Shown here in pieces: positions 1 through 11,716 of a stretch of 64,000 nucleotides of DNA. The position numbers and the translations under genes are program-made. A model generated the notes under the pieces. That model saw nothing but the letters and a program-made list of their open reading frames with translations. It was not told the origin of the DNA and searched no databases. This stretch comes from Leptasterias polaris. Taxonomy: Eukaryota; Echinodermata; Asteroidea; Forcipulatida; Asteriidae. How positions within the stretch are numbered: the first letter of the stretch is position 1; each line of letters starts with the position of its first letter. The DNA is taken from the NCBI GenBank assembly GCA_037783415.1, contig JAZGTN010000015.1:1984001-2048000 (forward strand), written 5' to 3'.

Positions 1-287
1 CTGTTTCTCTCAGAATGTTTTGTTAATGCTTGGCTTCATATACAATACCCAAGGAACACACACTGTTTACTAAGTTATTTTTTTTTTAAATGTTTGGCCG
101 AAGTGCGCTGAATTGAAACAAGGTCTTTGAAATGTTTTCTACTTGGCGTTTATCGTGGTTTTGTAAAAACTTTTTATTTTTTTTTATTGCATATTGGCCT
201 CAATTTGCGGCCGCAATTAAAACGTATCGACTAGCTTGATCATGGGGAGAGCCCTAATGTGCATGTGGCAACAGACTAACAACTTAC

Positions 288-309
288 CTCCATCTGAAGC
301 CGCCAGTGA
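288..309 (-). CDS. RGS12-like gene, candidate 22-nt microexon
   Basis: Minus strand: strong acceptor TTTTTGTCTCAACAG, 22 nt reading SLAASDG plus one base, then consensus donor GAG|GTAAGT. It starts in phase 0, matching the end of the exon at 1763-1858, and leaves phase 1 for the next exon, which would lie to the left of base 1 and should begin the RGS domain. The splice signals are better than for most exons here, but the short length makes the call tentative. Confidence 0.45.
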
Positions 310-488
310 CTGTTGAGACAAAAATACAACACAAAAGTGAGTCAATACATAAATGAAATAATACAATGTATGATTGAGAAATATAAATAAGAGTCAACTT
401 CCTCATTTTCAACCCGAACAATTACATTTTATAAACCTGATACAGTACCCAATAATTAACATCCAGACTTCTGCTCTAGCATGGCAAA

Positions 489-530
489 GGTCGTGGGTTC
501 AAAGGTCGTGGGTTCAAATCCAATCCAAGT
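489..530 (+). repeat. tRNA-SINE B-box fragment, duplicated
   Basis: AAAGGTCGTGGGTTCAAA occurs twice in tandem, the second running into GGTTCAAATCC, a recognisable RNA polymerase III B box without an A box. Confidence 0.4.
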
Positions 531-953
531 GATACTCATGGATTTATTTTCACAGGACTCAGGAAAGAACCGAGTATAGAATACTTAATAAAAGTTGTAA
601 AAATACAAACTACGTTCAAATGTTGACTTTGAGTCTGAAAAAAAAAACCACTTTCAATTTTATTGAGTAATAAGGTATACTAAAAACTCCTCAAGACAAA
701 ATGAGATCAAATCTTCTCCAACAAAAACAGTGCTTGTTCAAATACATGTTAAGAAGTTTTTCCTCATTTTGATTCTGGTCTTGTAAAACCAGTTGTGGTC
801 CAGTAAACATTTTGAGCCACAAGCCCTGTGGTCTTCTGGATTTTCACCCCAAATTCGAGGCCTGCATTGTTCATACAAAAATATTACTCTACTAAAATAT
901 TGTTTTCCCAAACTTACCATAGATTTATCAGCATTACATGAATGTTAGCACCA

Positions 954-1027
954 CTCCCCCCCCCCCCCCCCCCCCAAAAAAAAATAAAAAAAATAAATAA
1001 ATAAAAAAAAACAAAAAAAAAAAAAAA
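954..1027. repeat. Homopolymer tract (C run then A-rich)
   Basis: About 22 C residues followed by ~50 nt of A-rich sequence. Assembly length here is unreliable. Confidence 0.9.
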
Positions 1028-1222
1028 CTTTTTTTATGGAAAATTCTGTTATGGATCACATAATCAGGATTTCAGGATCAAAAAATATCACAGATTGACT
1101 GTCTTGTGTTTTTAATTGAACACTTACTTGAAGATGAAAATCTCAGAGACTGTTATTTTCCAATACCGAATGATGCACATGTGTGGTTTGCCTGTACATG
1201 TGTGTTACAACCATTCACGAGT

Positions 1223-1545
1223 AATAATAATAATAATAATAATATTTGTATAGCGCTGGTATCTAGAGAACTATTCACTGCGCTGAGACCTCGGGAGAGT
1301 TAATTATATGCCTGATTGAAAAGATAAGTTTTAAGACGTGATCGAAAAGAAGCAATGTCAGGTTGTGTTCTTAGAGTCATTGGCAAATTGTTCCATAGGT
1401 GGGGTGCTGCAACTGAAAAACTTCTATTTCCATAAGCTTTCATCCTGGCAGATGGAACCACAAGCAAGTGGGCATTACTTGATCGTAATTGGCACACCGG
1501 ATTGTATGGTGTGACAAGTTGCTGCAAGTACGAGTGGTGATTTTT
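1223..1545 (-). mobile_element. LINE 3' end: C-terminal RT fragment and (ATT)n tail
   Basis: On the minus strand, 1527-1300 encodes YGNRSFSVAAPHLWNNLP followed by SFRSRLKTYLF, the extreme C-terminus of a CR1/L2-type LINE reverse transcriptase polyprotein. The 3' UTR then ends AGCGCTATACAAATATT(ATT)n. The copy is 5'-truncated and dead. Confidence 0.8.
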
Positions 1546-1762
1546 GTCTTCTTCTTCTGATACACGTTTATGTACAGTGCATGGTACTGTACATATTTGT
1601 GTGATTTTTACAACAACAGAAGACTGCCATACATGTAAATTTACATGTATTACAGTTTACATACATCATGACATTTAGGTAAATACTAAATGTGAATGTA
1701 CTGGATGAGCGCAACCTTCCATCAAACATGACCATACTCAGAGTATACACATTGATACTTAC

Positions 1763-1858
1763 TCTTATGGCGAGAAGCCTTGTTCCACTGTTAGACTTTG
1801 AAGCCCTAGCGTTGGCAAATCTCTGAAACGCACTCATGGGCGCTGTGTTACTTTTCCC
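1763..1858 (-). CDS. RGS12-like gene, predicted exon 3 (32 codons)
   Basis: Minus strand: acceptor ..GAACTAAG (weak pyrimidine tract), 96 nt open in phase 0, donor AGA|GTAAGT. The peptide starts GKSNTAPMSAFQRFANARAS and ends SNSGTRLLAIR. It is phase 0 at both ends and therefore compatible with the exon at 11192-11326. The basic and serine-rich character fits the linker before the RGS domain. Further small exons between 11192 and 1858 cannot be excluded; none was convincing. Confidence 0.55.
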
Positions 1859-1863
1859 CTTAG

Positions 1864-3704
1864 TTCAACAATTTGATATTCAACCATAAGAATTATTAAT
1901 GGGGCATGTGTAGAAACCCACAGGAAAAAGCCATTTGCAAGGTGACAAAAAGTTGAGAAACGACACCAGAAGATTTGAGAATAAGCAGAACTTGTATAGT
2001 GCCAGAGAGCTTTCCTTTGCCAATACTACACCGCCAACAGGAAAAGTCAACTGAATAGCAAGTAACAACCACACTATACAGGAACTTACATGTATTTCAC
2101 TTCCTGATACAGCAGAAAAGGTCAACACAAAGAAGAGGACAATGCAAGCTAATATCTAGCTACCTTTAACATACGTGCCCTTTTTCAATACTTTCACAAG
2201 CACAGTTTAGTTTGTTTATGCACAGACCATTTTTGTAATACTTTTTTTTTAGTTCCTTCACCTTGCTTACATGCGCAATAGACTTTGGCAAAACTTGATG
2301 AGAAAAGTAAATTTCCCTTTCAGCCCACTAATTTGTATTGTACAGTTGAAGAATTCATCATAACAGCCAATACAATAAATTGTTTGCTTAATGTCAGAAC
2401 TGGTACAGTACATGTACTGAAGTATGAATGCATCCATGGTCTTCAAGGTCAGAAACATGTACATGTACATATTATGTACAGGGTACAAGCATGTAAAACT
2501 GAATTCAAATTCAAGTTTCTATACTGTATACATGTCATAGCGTGTATCATCAGGTGAACAAGAAATAAAATCTACATTTAATAACAATTATTGTGCAAAT
2601 CAGGGTCATGTCCTTGAGTAGTGACTACATCCTGTCATGCCTAGTGCAATGTGTTTGTGCATACATGCAGATCATCATGTAGCAGGCCTACGTCATGCTT
2701 GTATAACACTTGTACAATATGTACGTGTATACATTGTTCCAGTAAATTGTACTTTACATACTGCGTGCGCATGTAGCTGCAGAGTTCATGAATGAAAGGA
2801 AATGTACTGTAAGCCTACTTTAGGAAGGGTCATACATGTAGATTGGTAAATACTCAACAAGTTAATTGCCATAAAAACTTGCTTTGTGAGAACCACCGCA
2901 GTTGCAGAGATGCCAACATTTCAAATTCAAAAAGAGTAATTTGCCCTCAGGCAATATTATTATATATATATAGCATTTAACAGAGATCAGTGTCATACAT
3001 GATCATGTTCTGTGCTTTTTGACGATGTCGTATGCTCCGGCGCGCTGTGTGCAATGTTGATGTCGAGTCACAGCGACCGCGAGCAGATTTCACTACGAAG
3101 TTGTAATCCTCTATACAATCATGTTGTAATGAATCCATCGTTGTACTCCAACAAGCGAAAAACTAATCAAACTATTGTATTATTATATTGGTTTTACCTG
3201 GCACGCGTAAACAACGAGCACCGTAATAAACATGATTTTATCAACAGTGTCAGTATATAGAGATCAGTGAGTACGACGAGCAAGACTACACGCGGTTTTC
3301 TCAAACGCCCCAATATCAACATCAGTATACCTGGGGCGATTTGGTTGCCAGTCTTCTAACACACATTGTCTACGTGTAAATCGAGGACACCAGCCTAATA
3401 CTTATTACGCCCAATTAGGCTCTTCTACCGTGGGCGCGTTGTTTTCACCGGTCGTTTCGAAAAGGGCCTACGTATGCGCTGTTTCATGCGCTACAATTCG
3501 CACAAAAAGTCAGATACCGAATACATTTTAGTGATACGCGCTATGAAAATAAATAGGATTCAAGACACAACACGTACATTAAATGTTTTATTACTAGATA
3601 TTTATAAAATCGTAAAGAACGAGGCGATGATCGTATTGTCGTAATTTGATAAATAAATCGTACAAATTACGCCTAAATCGTAAATGTTGGCATCTCTGCA
3701 GTTG
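1864..3704. other. Intronic stretch without a supported gene
   Basis: AT-rich, with many ACATGTA/TACATG words and no splice-bounded open exon in phase with the RGS12-like model. The open minus-strand frame at 1880-2128 is hydrophobic and probably fortuitous. Around 3250-3550 the base composition is more GC-rich, suggesting an old insertion. Confidence 0.5.
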
Positions 3705-3975
3705 TTGATAATAATAACAATAATAACAATAACAAAAGTGCTCATGGCGCAAAACTAAGCTTTGAAGAAATTCAGAATACAATACAAATAAGATTTAAAA
3801 TATATTAAAACACATGTAAAAACAAACCGTTTAATTAAATACTTGATTGAAAAGATGGGTCTTCACAAGTTTTTTAAAAATTGGTCTCAAGAAACAGATG
3901 GTTTTACCTAAATGCTGGCAAATTGCTGCGTGGCGCAGCATGGGAAAAAGATCGGTCGATGTTGAGAAAGAATTT
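3705..3975 (-). mobile_element. Decayed LINE 3' end
   Basis: Minus-strand translation of ~3970-3830 gives DRSFSHAAP, then frame-broken NLPAF and FKKLVKTHLFNQVFN. This is the same RT C-terminus as the copy at 1223-1545 but with indels. It ends in an AAC/AAT-rich tail near 3705. Confidence 0.65.
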
Positions 3976-4353
3976 GAGGTAATTTGCTTTGGATAATTTT
4001 TCACCTGAAAACATTTGAATCTGAGGGTTGGTGACCGTTCAGGAATACTCTTGCCAGAGATGTGGTACAGGTACCCACTGTTAACTCACTGAAGATGAAT
4101 GGTTTCGACTATATTGTGAATATAATGTGACCGTTTTTTTGCTGTTTTGTCAGCAATTTAAAGATATGAAGCTGACTTCTTCATGCAACTTTTATTGTAT
4201 TGGTTGTTTTTTTAAGAATTTGGCAATAAATCAGCATTAAGTTGAAAAAACTTATTTATGACCCTACATGTACCTTTATAGTACTTCCAGTGCAATTTCT
4301 TCAACTTTCAACTTTCAATAAGTTTTATTGTACACGATACTTGATATTATGTG

Positions 4354-5210
4354 TAAGCTTGGGCGATTTGCTTTTTTTCATCCACGATACATCGTCAAAA
4401 ATGTATCGCGATATTCGATGATATCGCGATTAATTTGTGACGTGCGTTGAGGGAACCCACTTCTGTTTTAAAATAGCTTTAAAAACTGAAATGCTGCGAA
4501 TTGCTTAAAATTTAAGGAAATTTGATACAGCCTGTAAGGCTTCCCATTCTAGCCATGGTTTTCTTTCTTCATGTTATCCGAAGCAGCACGAACGCAATTG
4601 GACAGGCTGATTGGCTGATTCCTGACCGGCCGCTTTCCGATTGGCCGATCGTGTGAATATTTATGACGTACATGTACTGCTTCTCACAGCGCTGCCATAG
4701 TATTCATCACCTCGATCCCGCAGATGTGCTTGCTCCTAACGTGGTAAACTTTATAGTTAGGGGGTGAAGGAATGGCGTGAAGCTGTGGGAGCGTGTAGCT
4801 GTGGGAGCGAAAAGGTAAGGGAAATTCCCTTTGTGAGAAATCACCCCGTGGTCGGGAAACGTCGGAGGAACGTTTTTATACGTGCGTGAGCAACACCGCA
4901 CCGTTTTCGTTTGTTTGATGTTGGTCTGTACTGTATGAGCATGATGAGACCGTCTGTTTGATCTTGGTCTTTTCGAAGAATCCCAGTCGGGTTAGGATCA
5001 CTAGTAGGGAATCTTGCGGTTGCGGTCGGTGACTTTTTATGTTTTTAAACAGCTCTATGTTGTTGCAATATCATCTCGATTATGCATCGCGATACTTCAT
5101 CGAAACCGCAATTTGCCGATATTGCGATTAAAAAAAACACACACGATATCGTAATTGTTTAAGAAATTGTATCGCGATTTTTTATAATATCGTGGTATCG
5201 CCCAAGCTTA
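4354..5210. mobile_element. MITE with AGCTTGGGCGAT ends and TA target
   Basis: About 857 bp bounded by TAAGCTTGGGCGAT and ATCGCCCAAGCTTA, consistent with a TA target duplication. The subterminal regions are packed with TCGCGAT and GATATCG words on both sides, probable transposase-binding repeats. It interrupts what looks like a LINE 3' tail. No coding frame. Confidence 0.65.
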
Positions 5211-5943
5211 ATTGTGCAATGTACAATTTTTTTGCATTGGGGGTATGACAAAAATTAATAAAAAATTACTATGACTCTGAATCCATAACAAACATTTGTT
5301 CTTTTAAACAAAAAACAGAATGCATAGGATTTGTTTGCTTCATGTGTTGAATGCAGAGACAGAAAATGTCCTTTTGAAACCTACATTGTACGATAATTTG
5401 ACTTAACCTATATTTGTACATTTTATAAGAAAGAAAGCTGGTTGCAGTTTCAAAAAAGATAATTAAATAAAAAAAAACTGCACCTTATTATATGTAAATG
5501 AACTGAGTAACTTAAATGTTTATTCATATCCTGACCTTCCGTCGACGCCCTCCCACCCCTTGTTGTAGCAAAGCATTGATTTTAACAAATGACCTTCGCA
5601 ATTGGATGATGTTCCTGCACACACACTACTGAGCGGATTGATTGGTTGCAGTTCATAAAGAAAACAATAAGTCAACGAACTTTGACACTTTATGAGGCCT
5701 GCTGGAGCTCCACCTACACACCCACCTGGACATGGTACTTCAATTGTCCCAAGTATGATTTAGGAATTAAGGGAAGATTCATTCCAAGCCAAGGTGAAAG
5801 ACTACAGGCCCTATTATTAGAACAATGTATGTTTTATTCTTCCATATTGTGTCATAACCCATACATGACACACTGTAACTTTGCATATATTGTACACGTA
5901 CACATGTACATGACATTGTCTTTTTACTTTGTGTTCAACGGTT

Positions 5944-6486
5944 CATAGATATGGTACTCGTGCTGCATCGAAAGGTGATTTTTACACTAATTTCAACCGA
6001 TCATCATTTTTTTTTTAAAGCATCGTGTCTCGTGGTGTTCTATTCTGGAACAATCTCAACCCGGATCTCAAGAAGTCTCTAACACTAAAGTCTTTTACCA
6101 ACAAACTTAAACATACTTTGTTGAATGTATACTAAAAGAAATGTGCTATGTATTTTGGAGTCAACTTGCATATAATTCTTACAATTAGGTTGTTTTTATA
6201 TTAATCTTTCATATCTAGCCCTCTGGTCTCTGTTAATGTTTTGTTGTTGTTCTTGTTATGCCCAAAGTCATTGTCTGTCTATAGGGAAAGGCATAAAAGC
6301 ACTATGCTTCACTTTTTTCCCTAAATGTTGGCTATAAATGTATTTAACGCCGTATTTACAACATCGGGTAGTTGGAATTTTCTTTTGTTTTGTTTATTAT
6401 GTGACATCCATTATTCATTGTAAGTAACCTGTACATGTCTTTGTAACCACCAACGTGAAAATAAATGTTTATTGAATTGAATTGAA
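5944..6486 (+). mobile_element. LINE 3' end with TTGAA repeat tail
   Basis: Plus strand 6025-6135 encodes SRGVLFWNNLNPDLKKS then SFTNKLKHTLLNVY and a stop, a degenerate LINE RT C-terminus. A ~340-nt 3' UTR follows, containing AATAAA and ending ATTGAATTGAATTGAA, as in L2/CR1-like families. Confidence 0.65.
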
Positions 6487-7662
6487 GAATTACATAAGCA
6501 CTGTGAATGAACTGTACATTTTACTGTGTTAACAGTGAACACCATGGTGAATTGAAAGTTGACCAACCAATTGACACATTAAATTAAGAAAACACTGAAG
6601 GCCTACAAGTAATAAGCCTACCACTGCCTACAGGTCTTAAGCCTACAGGTTATGTTGTGGCACAGCTATAATGTGCATACAGGTACATGTACATGACATT
6701 GACATAAGCACTGTGAATGAACTGTACAGTAGTAGTGCATTGCCAACGATATTATCATAAATAACTGTGGTGACATTGATCATTTACATTTAGTAAACAT
6801 GCGGTATGTTTTTAATATGGGGAGCTTTTGCATGCATGTACCTGTCCCAAATGGGGTAAATAATATGGTAAAATGCCAACAGGTCACAGTGAAAACAAAT
6901 AAAAAAACTCTAAAGATATGTTTTTGTTTGGCATCTACAACATGTAATAATGATACAAGTTTTCAACCCAATTATGACCTTTTTTTCCTTCTGTATGTTC
7001 ATCATGTATGTAAACAAGTGTGCATTTTTATTTTAACATTTAGTGCCTTGTAAATTGTTGTCAAGTTGTCTTTTATGTTAAAACTAATGGCAATAAAAAC
7101 TTATTGGTTTTTAGAACTGAAGTACTGGAGTCGCTTTCTACAGAATAAAGCATTTTGAGAAACATTTCACTTCGAAATTCACTTTCCCCAAATTTGAATC
7201 TGAGAAACAATACTGTCAGATCTACACACTTCTCAGATTGTGTATTCCTACATGTATTCAAGAATTCTTCCTGCGTGGACATATTCGCTCCAGATTTTCG
7301 GACATATGTACATGTATCTCAAAAACGCTACCACCTTTTGAAATAAAATTTCTACAGGTTACAGTTTTCGTGTACTACGTTTTAATAGGATTAAAACAAT
7401 CGAACGGTTCCATAAACCAAGATATTTGATTTTATATAAATCATCTGTCCCTACAACAAGTACAGTCTTGCTACATGTGAACTAAGATTATTGGTTTATC
7501 TATCAGTTATATTCAATTGTATCATGACCATTAATAATTTATGGGTCACCATTCATAGAAAGGAACAATCAATACCTCTTTTGATAAAGGGCCAGATCAG
7601 TTGGCCCATTCCACTCTATTGTGAAGATGTTTACTTTGTGAAGAAGTAGCCACCACAACTAA
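6487..7662. other. Intronic repeat remnants, no gene
   Basis: AT-rich. 7040-7340 resembles the echinoderm-type abundant repeat also seen near 10381 and 21180 (TTGGTTTTTAGAACTG..., TTTGAGAAACATTTC). No coding evidence. Confidence 0.4.
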
Positions 7663-8530
7663 AGGGGCCGTCCAAAGTTTTCAACATTTTTAAGGTCGTA
7701 CAGAGAGTACTACTTTTCAAGACCCCCCCCCCCTCCCCCCAAAGTAGTACTTTTCAACATTTTTTTTTTCAATGTTGATGCGCATGTTTTATCATGTACA
7801 TGTACATGTACATTGTACTATTAAAGCAATGTTAACATGTTGCTGATGATCAATGCAAGTTAAAAACAAAACCAGATGAAAATTAAATTTTGTCAAAAAC
7901 AATGTACAACCTCGCTTGATTATTGATAGTGACAACCTCGCTCCATGTGTACAAACTACAAACACCGGTAGAGCGCGGTGTGGTGCATGGCGTGCACGAT
8001 GTCCATGGATATGCTGTGGGAACGATTCGCGGTTGAGTGGTGTCAAAGGTCATTCATTCATGCTTCGCACATTTCGCTGTAGCTAGGACAGGGCACACTG
8101 TATGTATGTACGTGTACATCCCATGTACATCGCACGGATAGTTGCGCAATACCATGCAGAGATACGTATTCATTGCCAACTCGACCGACCGCAGCGTGTC
8201 TGGCGCCGTGGGCACGTCCTCGCAGCCTCGCCAGCCAGGGACGCATCGTATTGTTTTTTTTCTCGGAGTTGCACGATAGCTGTAAACAAGGTATGAGCTG
8301 CTGAAGTAATCCTTTTGGAACAGCGGACTTTGTATCGCTTCTGATTTTAATGTTGGAAATTCTTTCGAGAAAAAAAAAAAAGAAGAAAACAAACATTTAT
8401 ATAATTTTCCGATGCTGATTAAAATCAACATTTTATTCACCATTTAAAGTCATACGCGGCTTCCGACCCCCCTCCCCCCCGTCGTACGCTTTGTACGACC
8501 ATTAAAATGTTGAAAACTTTGGAAGGCCCC
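7663..8530. mobile_element. PIF/Harbinger-like MITE with TAA duplication
   Basis: 868 bp with ~40-bp imperfect inverted ends (AGGGGCCGTCCAAAGTTTTC on the left; mirrored GGGGCCTTCCAAAGTTTTC on the right), flanked by TAA on both sides. A 3-bp TWA target is typical of PIF/Harbinger elements. The interior has poly-C tracts and TACATGTA repeats. Minus-strand open frames inside look random. Confidence 0.7.
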
Positions 8531-9518
8531 TAAGTAAATCCATGCCTTTGTCAATGCTCTCTTTTCATTGATAAGCAGTGTAGGCAATGAAGAGAAAACA
8601 AGTACACTGTAACAACCCAAGGTACATGTATGGAAAGTATTGAGCTCTGGCAGTGAAGTCATGACTTGTAATTAAATTTTAACGCCTACATGTACATTAG
8701 ATGGCAGGAAAATCCCTTTTTACACGAAAAAAACACAAAACAAAAACCCCCAACATTCCTTGCTAAATTTTCTCAAAAGTTTGTGAAATATTACAAAATG
8801 AGCTTTGTGTGAAAGGACAGTATCTTTTCACATGTCATGTCCTACAGTATTTGTAAAATTTTTGTAAACTTTTTCAAGGTCCTGACTTACAAAAAAAAAT
8901 AAAAATGCAAGCAGAATTGTTGAGTGTGGAACCTAGTTCACTCTCTCTCGTCTGAAACGGTTTGTTGTTTATTGACCGTCATTCAATGAAAATGCAGTCT
9001 TATCAGGTATACACATGTAAGCATGGAGGTAGGAATGTGAGGGCTTGAATACACAAACAGGTTTTGTCAGCGCTTTCTGGTCAAAATTGTTAGCAATTGT
9101 TATGACATGTATGATGCAAATTTTACAGTTTATGAAACGTTTGCCTGCAAGGAACATCATCATTTCACTGGTACATGTACAGACCCCAAATTTGATACCT
9201 TAGTGATACCTTAGTAATGTAGTTGGTTATAACCAACTACATCTGTACTCAGTCTTACATTATCTCATGCAATGCTATGAATTATTACATTGTGTCTTGT
9301 GAAAGTTTGCTAAAGCAGTCAAGTGTGAGAAGATATATTAAGCAATCCACGCCCTTAAAATTTGTCGCAAGGAATCTAGGTTTTTTCTTGTCGAATGAAA
9401 AGAGAGCGTATTATTAAGACACTTTAAAATCAATGAAATTACGAAGTGTTCAATAAGATTTCAGTGTAGACCTTGATGGGATGCACCTCAGGATGCATGT
9501 GGGTAGGCATACCCAGAG

Positions 9519-9643
9519 TTGTGGGGACTTTTATATAATGGAACAAAGGTCCCCACAATGTTTTTCTTTGTTTAAAACTGGGTCCCCACAACATTATTCT
9601 TTAGAAAAGGGAATAATTGAACAACAATAGGAAGTCCCCACAA
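9519..9643. mobile_element. Short inverted-repeat element (TTGTGGGGACTT ends)
   Basis: 125-bp segment with perfect 12-bp ends TTGTGGGGACTT and AAGTCCCCACAA, plus two further GTCCCCACAA copies inside at ~9550 and ~9583. Confidence 0.45.
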
Positions 9644-10380
9644 TGGTGTGTTAAAGTGTACATGTTCTTGCAGATTACCTACATTGTACAATTTGTAATA
9701 ATGTTTTCAGGCCCTATTCAAAAGCCACACTTTGGGCTTGGTCCTGGGCTCCATCCACCTGGTTTAAACCCCGAAAGGAAGGCACACATTTTCCAAATAA
9801 CTAACAGAGCTCAAGCCCTAGCCCTAGCCAAGTTTTCTAAAAGGGACTTACATTGTAGAGCTTCACAGCTTCTTGGCAATACATTCGGTACAAGTTGTTA
9901 TTATTATGATTTTGCCAATTATGTGAAAATCTCCTAAAGTTTTGTGGTTCTAATTTACAACAAAAAGATTATTTATGTACGTGTAAATGTTTCCATATTT
10001 TCACATATTCCTTAGCCTTAAATAATTCATACAATTTAAGAAATGTCCATGCCAATTACGAACGGATTTTTTGGCAGTTGATCAAAACTAAATCCCGAAA
10101 CATCCTTGTAAACGTTATGTACGTAAACGAAAGTATAAACAAAGTTTCAAGATGTCGACTGCCATAAAGTATAATGCGTACACAACCAGAGATCATGAAC
10201 AACAATGCAAAATAAAATCGTTCTGACTGTGGAATTTACTGACTGGTATCCTGCCCATTTCTGCTTAGCAGAAAATTGTTAAGCAACATTTTCTGCCTAG
10301 AAGCAGCTGTATGAAATTCGGCCCTGACTGTAATGTTTTTTTCTAATGTACAGCCCTTAAATGTATAGGGAGTGTACACC

Positions 10381-10600
10381 TTTGGTAATTACTCCAAAAA
10401 GTAATGACCATAAAAAACTTACTTGGTAAAGAGCACTGGAGAGCTGTTGATATTATAAATCATTGTCAGAAATGACACCCTTTGAGGTAATGTAGGTTTA
10501 GAGAAAGAGGTAATTTTCCACTAAACAATTTGAATCTGAGAAAGGCTTCAGGCACAAGGCCTTTCTCAGACACTGAAAGCACACAATTCTAAGCAGGGAG
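10381..10600. repeat. Truncated copy of an abundant MITE-like repeat
   Basis: Begins TTTGGTAATTACTC and contains GAGCACTGGAGAGCTGTTGA and CTTTCTCAGA motifs that match, in reverse complement, the fuller copy at 21180-21521. Confidence 0.5.
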
Positions 10601-10675
10601 GGTGGTTTTTTCCACATTATTTTCTTGCAACTTTGATGACCAAATTTTCACAGGTTTGTTATTCAATGCATATGG

Positions 10676-11088
10676 CGTGTCGTGGCCGAGCGGATAAGAA
10701 CACCAAACTCAAGCTCTGGTGTTTCTGATCAGCAGAGTGTGGGTTCGAATCCCAGTCGTGACACTTGTATCCTTAAGCAAGACACTTAACCACATGCTTC
10801 GTCCTTCGAATGGGACGTTAAGCCGTAGGTCCCGTGTGTTGTGTAATGCACGTAAAAGAACCCAGTGCACTTATCGTAAAGAGAAGGGGTTCACCCCGGT
10901 GTTCCTGGTTTGATTGGCTGCATATTGCGCCACAGCACCTTGTAAACCATTACATTGTGCTATGCAAAGGAATAGGTCTCATACTTCAACACGTAACTCC
11001 ACATACCTTGTAGGAAAAATACTGAGCGCTTTGAGACACCCATCGGGAGTATAAAGCGCTATAAGAACTGCGTATTATTATTATTATA
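10676..11088 (+). mobile_element. tRNA-derived SINE, full length
   Basis: The 5' head is tRNA-Leu/Ser-like: GTGTCGTGGCCGAGCGG (A-box region), a long variable arm and the B box GGGTTCGAATCCC, closing with a GACAC acceptor end. A ~300-nt body follows, ending in the common element GAGCGCTTTGAGAC...AAAGCGCTATA and an (ATT)n tail. ATATG occurs immediately before the head and at the tail end, a likely target-site duplication. It sits in an intron of the RGS12-like gene. Being tRNA-derived, it could be transcribed by RNA polymerase III. Confidence 0.8.
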
Positions 11089-11191
11089 TGTTGGGATACA
11101 CCAAGTGAGGATACTGGTCTTTGAAAATTACCAAAAGTATATCCTAGCTTTAATACAGCCTGACCTTGACCTTATAAAACTATATACATAC

Positions 11192-11326
11192 CTCTCTGCC
11201 TGTTGCTTGCATCAGTAGCACCTTCTTGGCTCGAAGTGCTTTGTGCATAGACGTCTTTACAACATCAGAAGAACTGTATTCAGAACAATCACTGTTACGC
11301 CTTGCCAAGTATAGGTTCTGTAGTGG
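11192..11326 (-). CDS. RGS12-like gene, predicted exon 2 (45 codons)
   Basis: Read on the minus strand: acceptor TATTTTTACAG, then 135 nt open in phase 0, then donor GAG|GTATGT. The peptide starts PLQNLYLARRNSDCSEYSSS and ends KALRAKKVLLMQATGRE, serine-rich then basic. The upstream exon (13624-15792) ends in phase 0 and this one begins and ends in phase 0, so it joins without a frameshift. It lies ~2.3 kb downstream in the same orientation. I do not recognise the peptide as a known domain. In RGS12 the segment between PTB and RGS is poorly conserved and probably unstructured, which fits. The exon is inferred from splice signals, open frame and phase only. Confidence 0.6.
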
Positions 11327-11504
11327 CTGTAAAAATATAAACGCACACAAAAGAACATTACAACTTATTCATACACTGTATACCACACAAGGATTCTCAT
11401 CATTTGATTGGTGGAACATGTGTCACGTGTCACCTTTATTTTCTCCGAGATTAAATATTGGAGTCCAACAATGTACACAAGTTCCAAAACAACCCCCACC
11501 CCAC

Positions 11505-11716
11505 TGGCCAGAGTCCCCCACCCCACTGGCCAGAGTCCCCCACCCCCACTGGCCAGAGTCCCCCAACCCACTGGCCAGAGTCCCCCACCCCCACTGGCCA
11601 GAGTCCCCCACCCCCACTGGCCAGAGTCCCCCACCCCCACTGGCCAGAGTCCCCCACCCCCACTGGCCAGAGTCCCCCACCCCACTGGCCAGAGTTCCCC
11701 ACCCCACTGGCCAGAG
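11505..11716. repeat. 18-20-bp minisatellite (CCACTGGCCAGAGTCCC units)
   Basis: About eleven head-to-tail copies of CCCACTGGCCAGAGTCCCC, differing mostly in the number of C residues. All six frames stay open because the unit lacks stops, so overlapping proline-, glycine- or tryptophan-rich ORFs appear; I regard none as a gene. The array resumes at 12703 after an inserted element. Confidence 0.9.

Noticed and set aside
1880..2128. Hydrophobic 82-codon minus-strand ORF next to the predicted RGS12-like exon 3
   Set aside because: Would put membrane-like sequence into a cytosolic protein; its AG/GT borders do not agree in phase with the neighbouring exons.
8054..8443. 129-codon minus-strand ORF
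   Set aside because: Lies wholly inside a MITE with TAA target duplication, overlaps another ORF in a second frame and has no recognisable domain.
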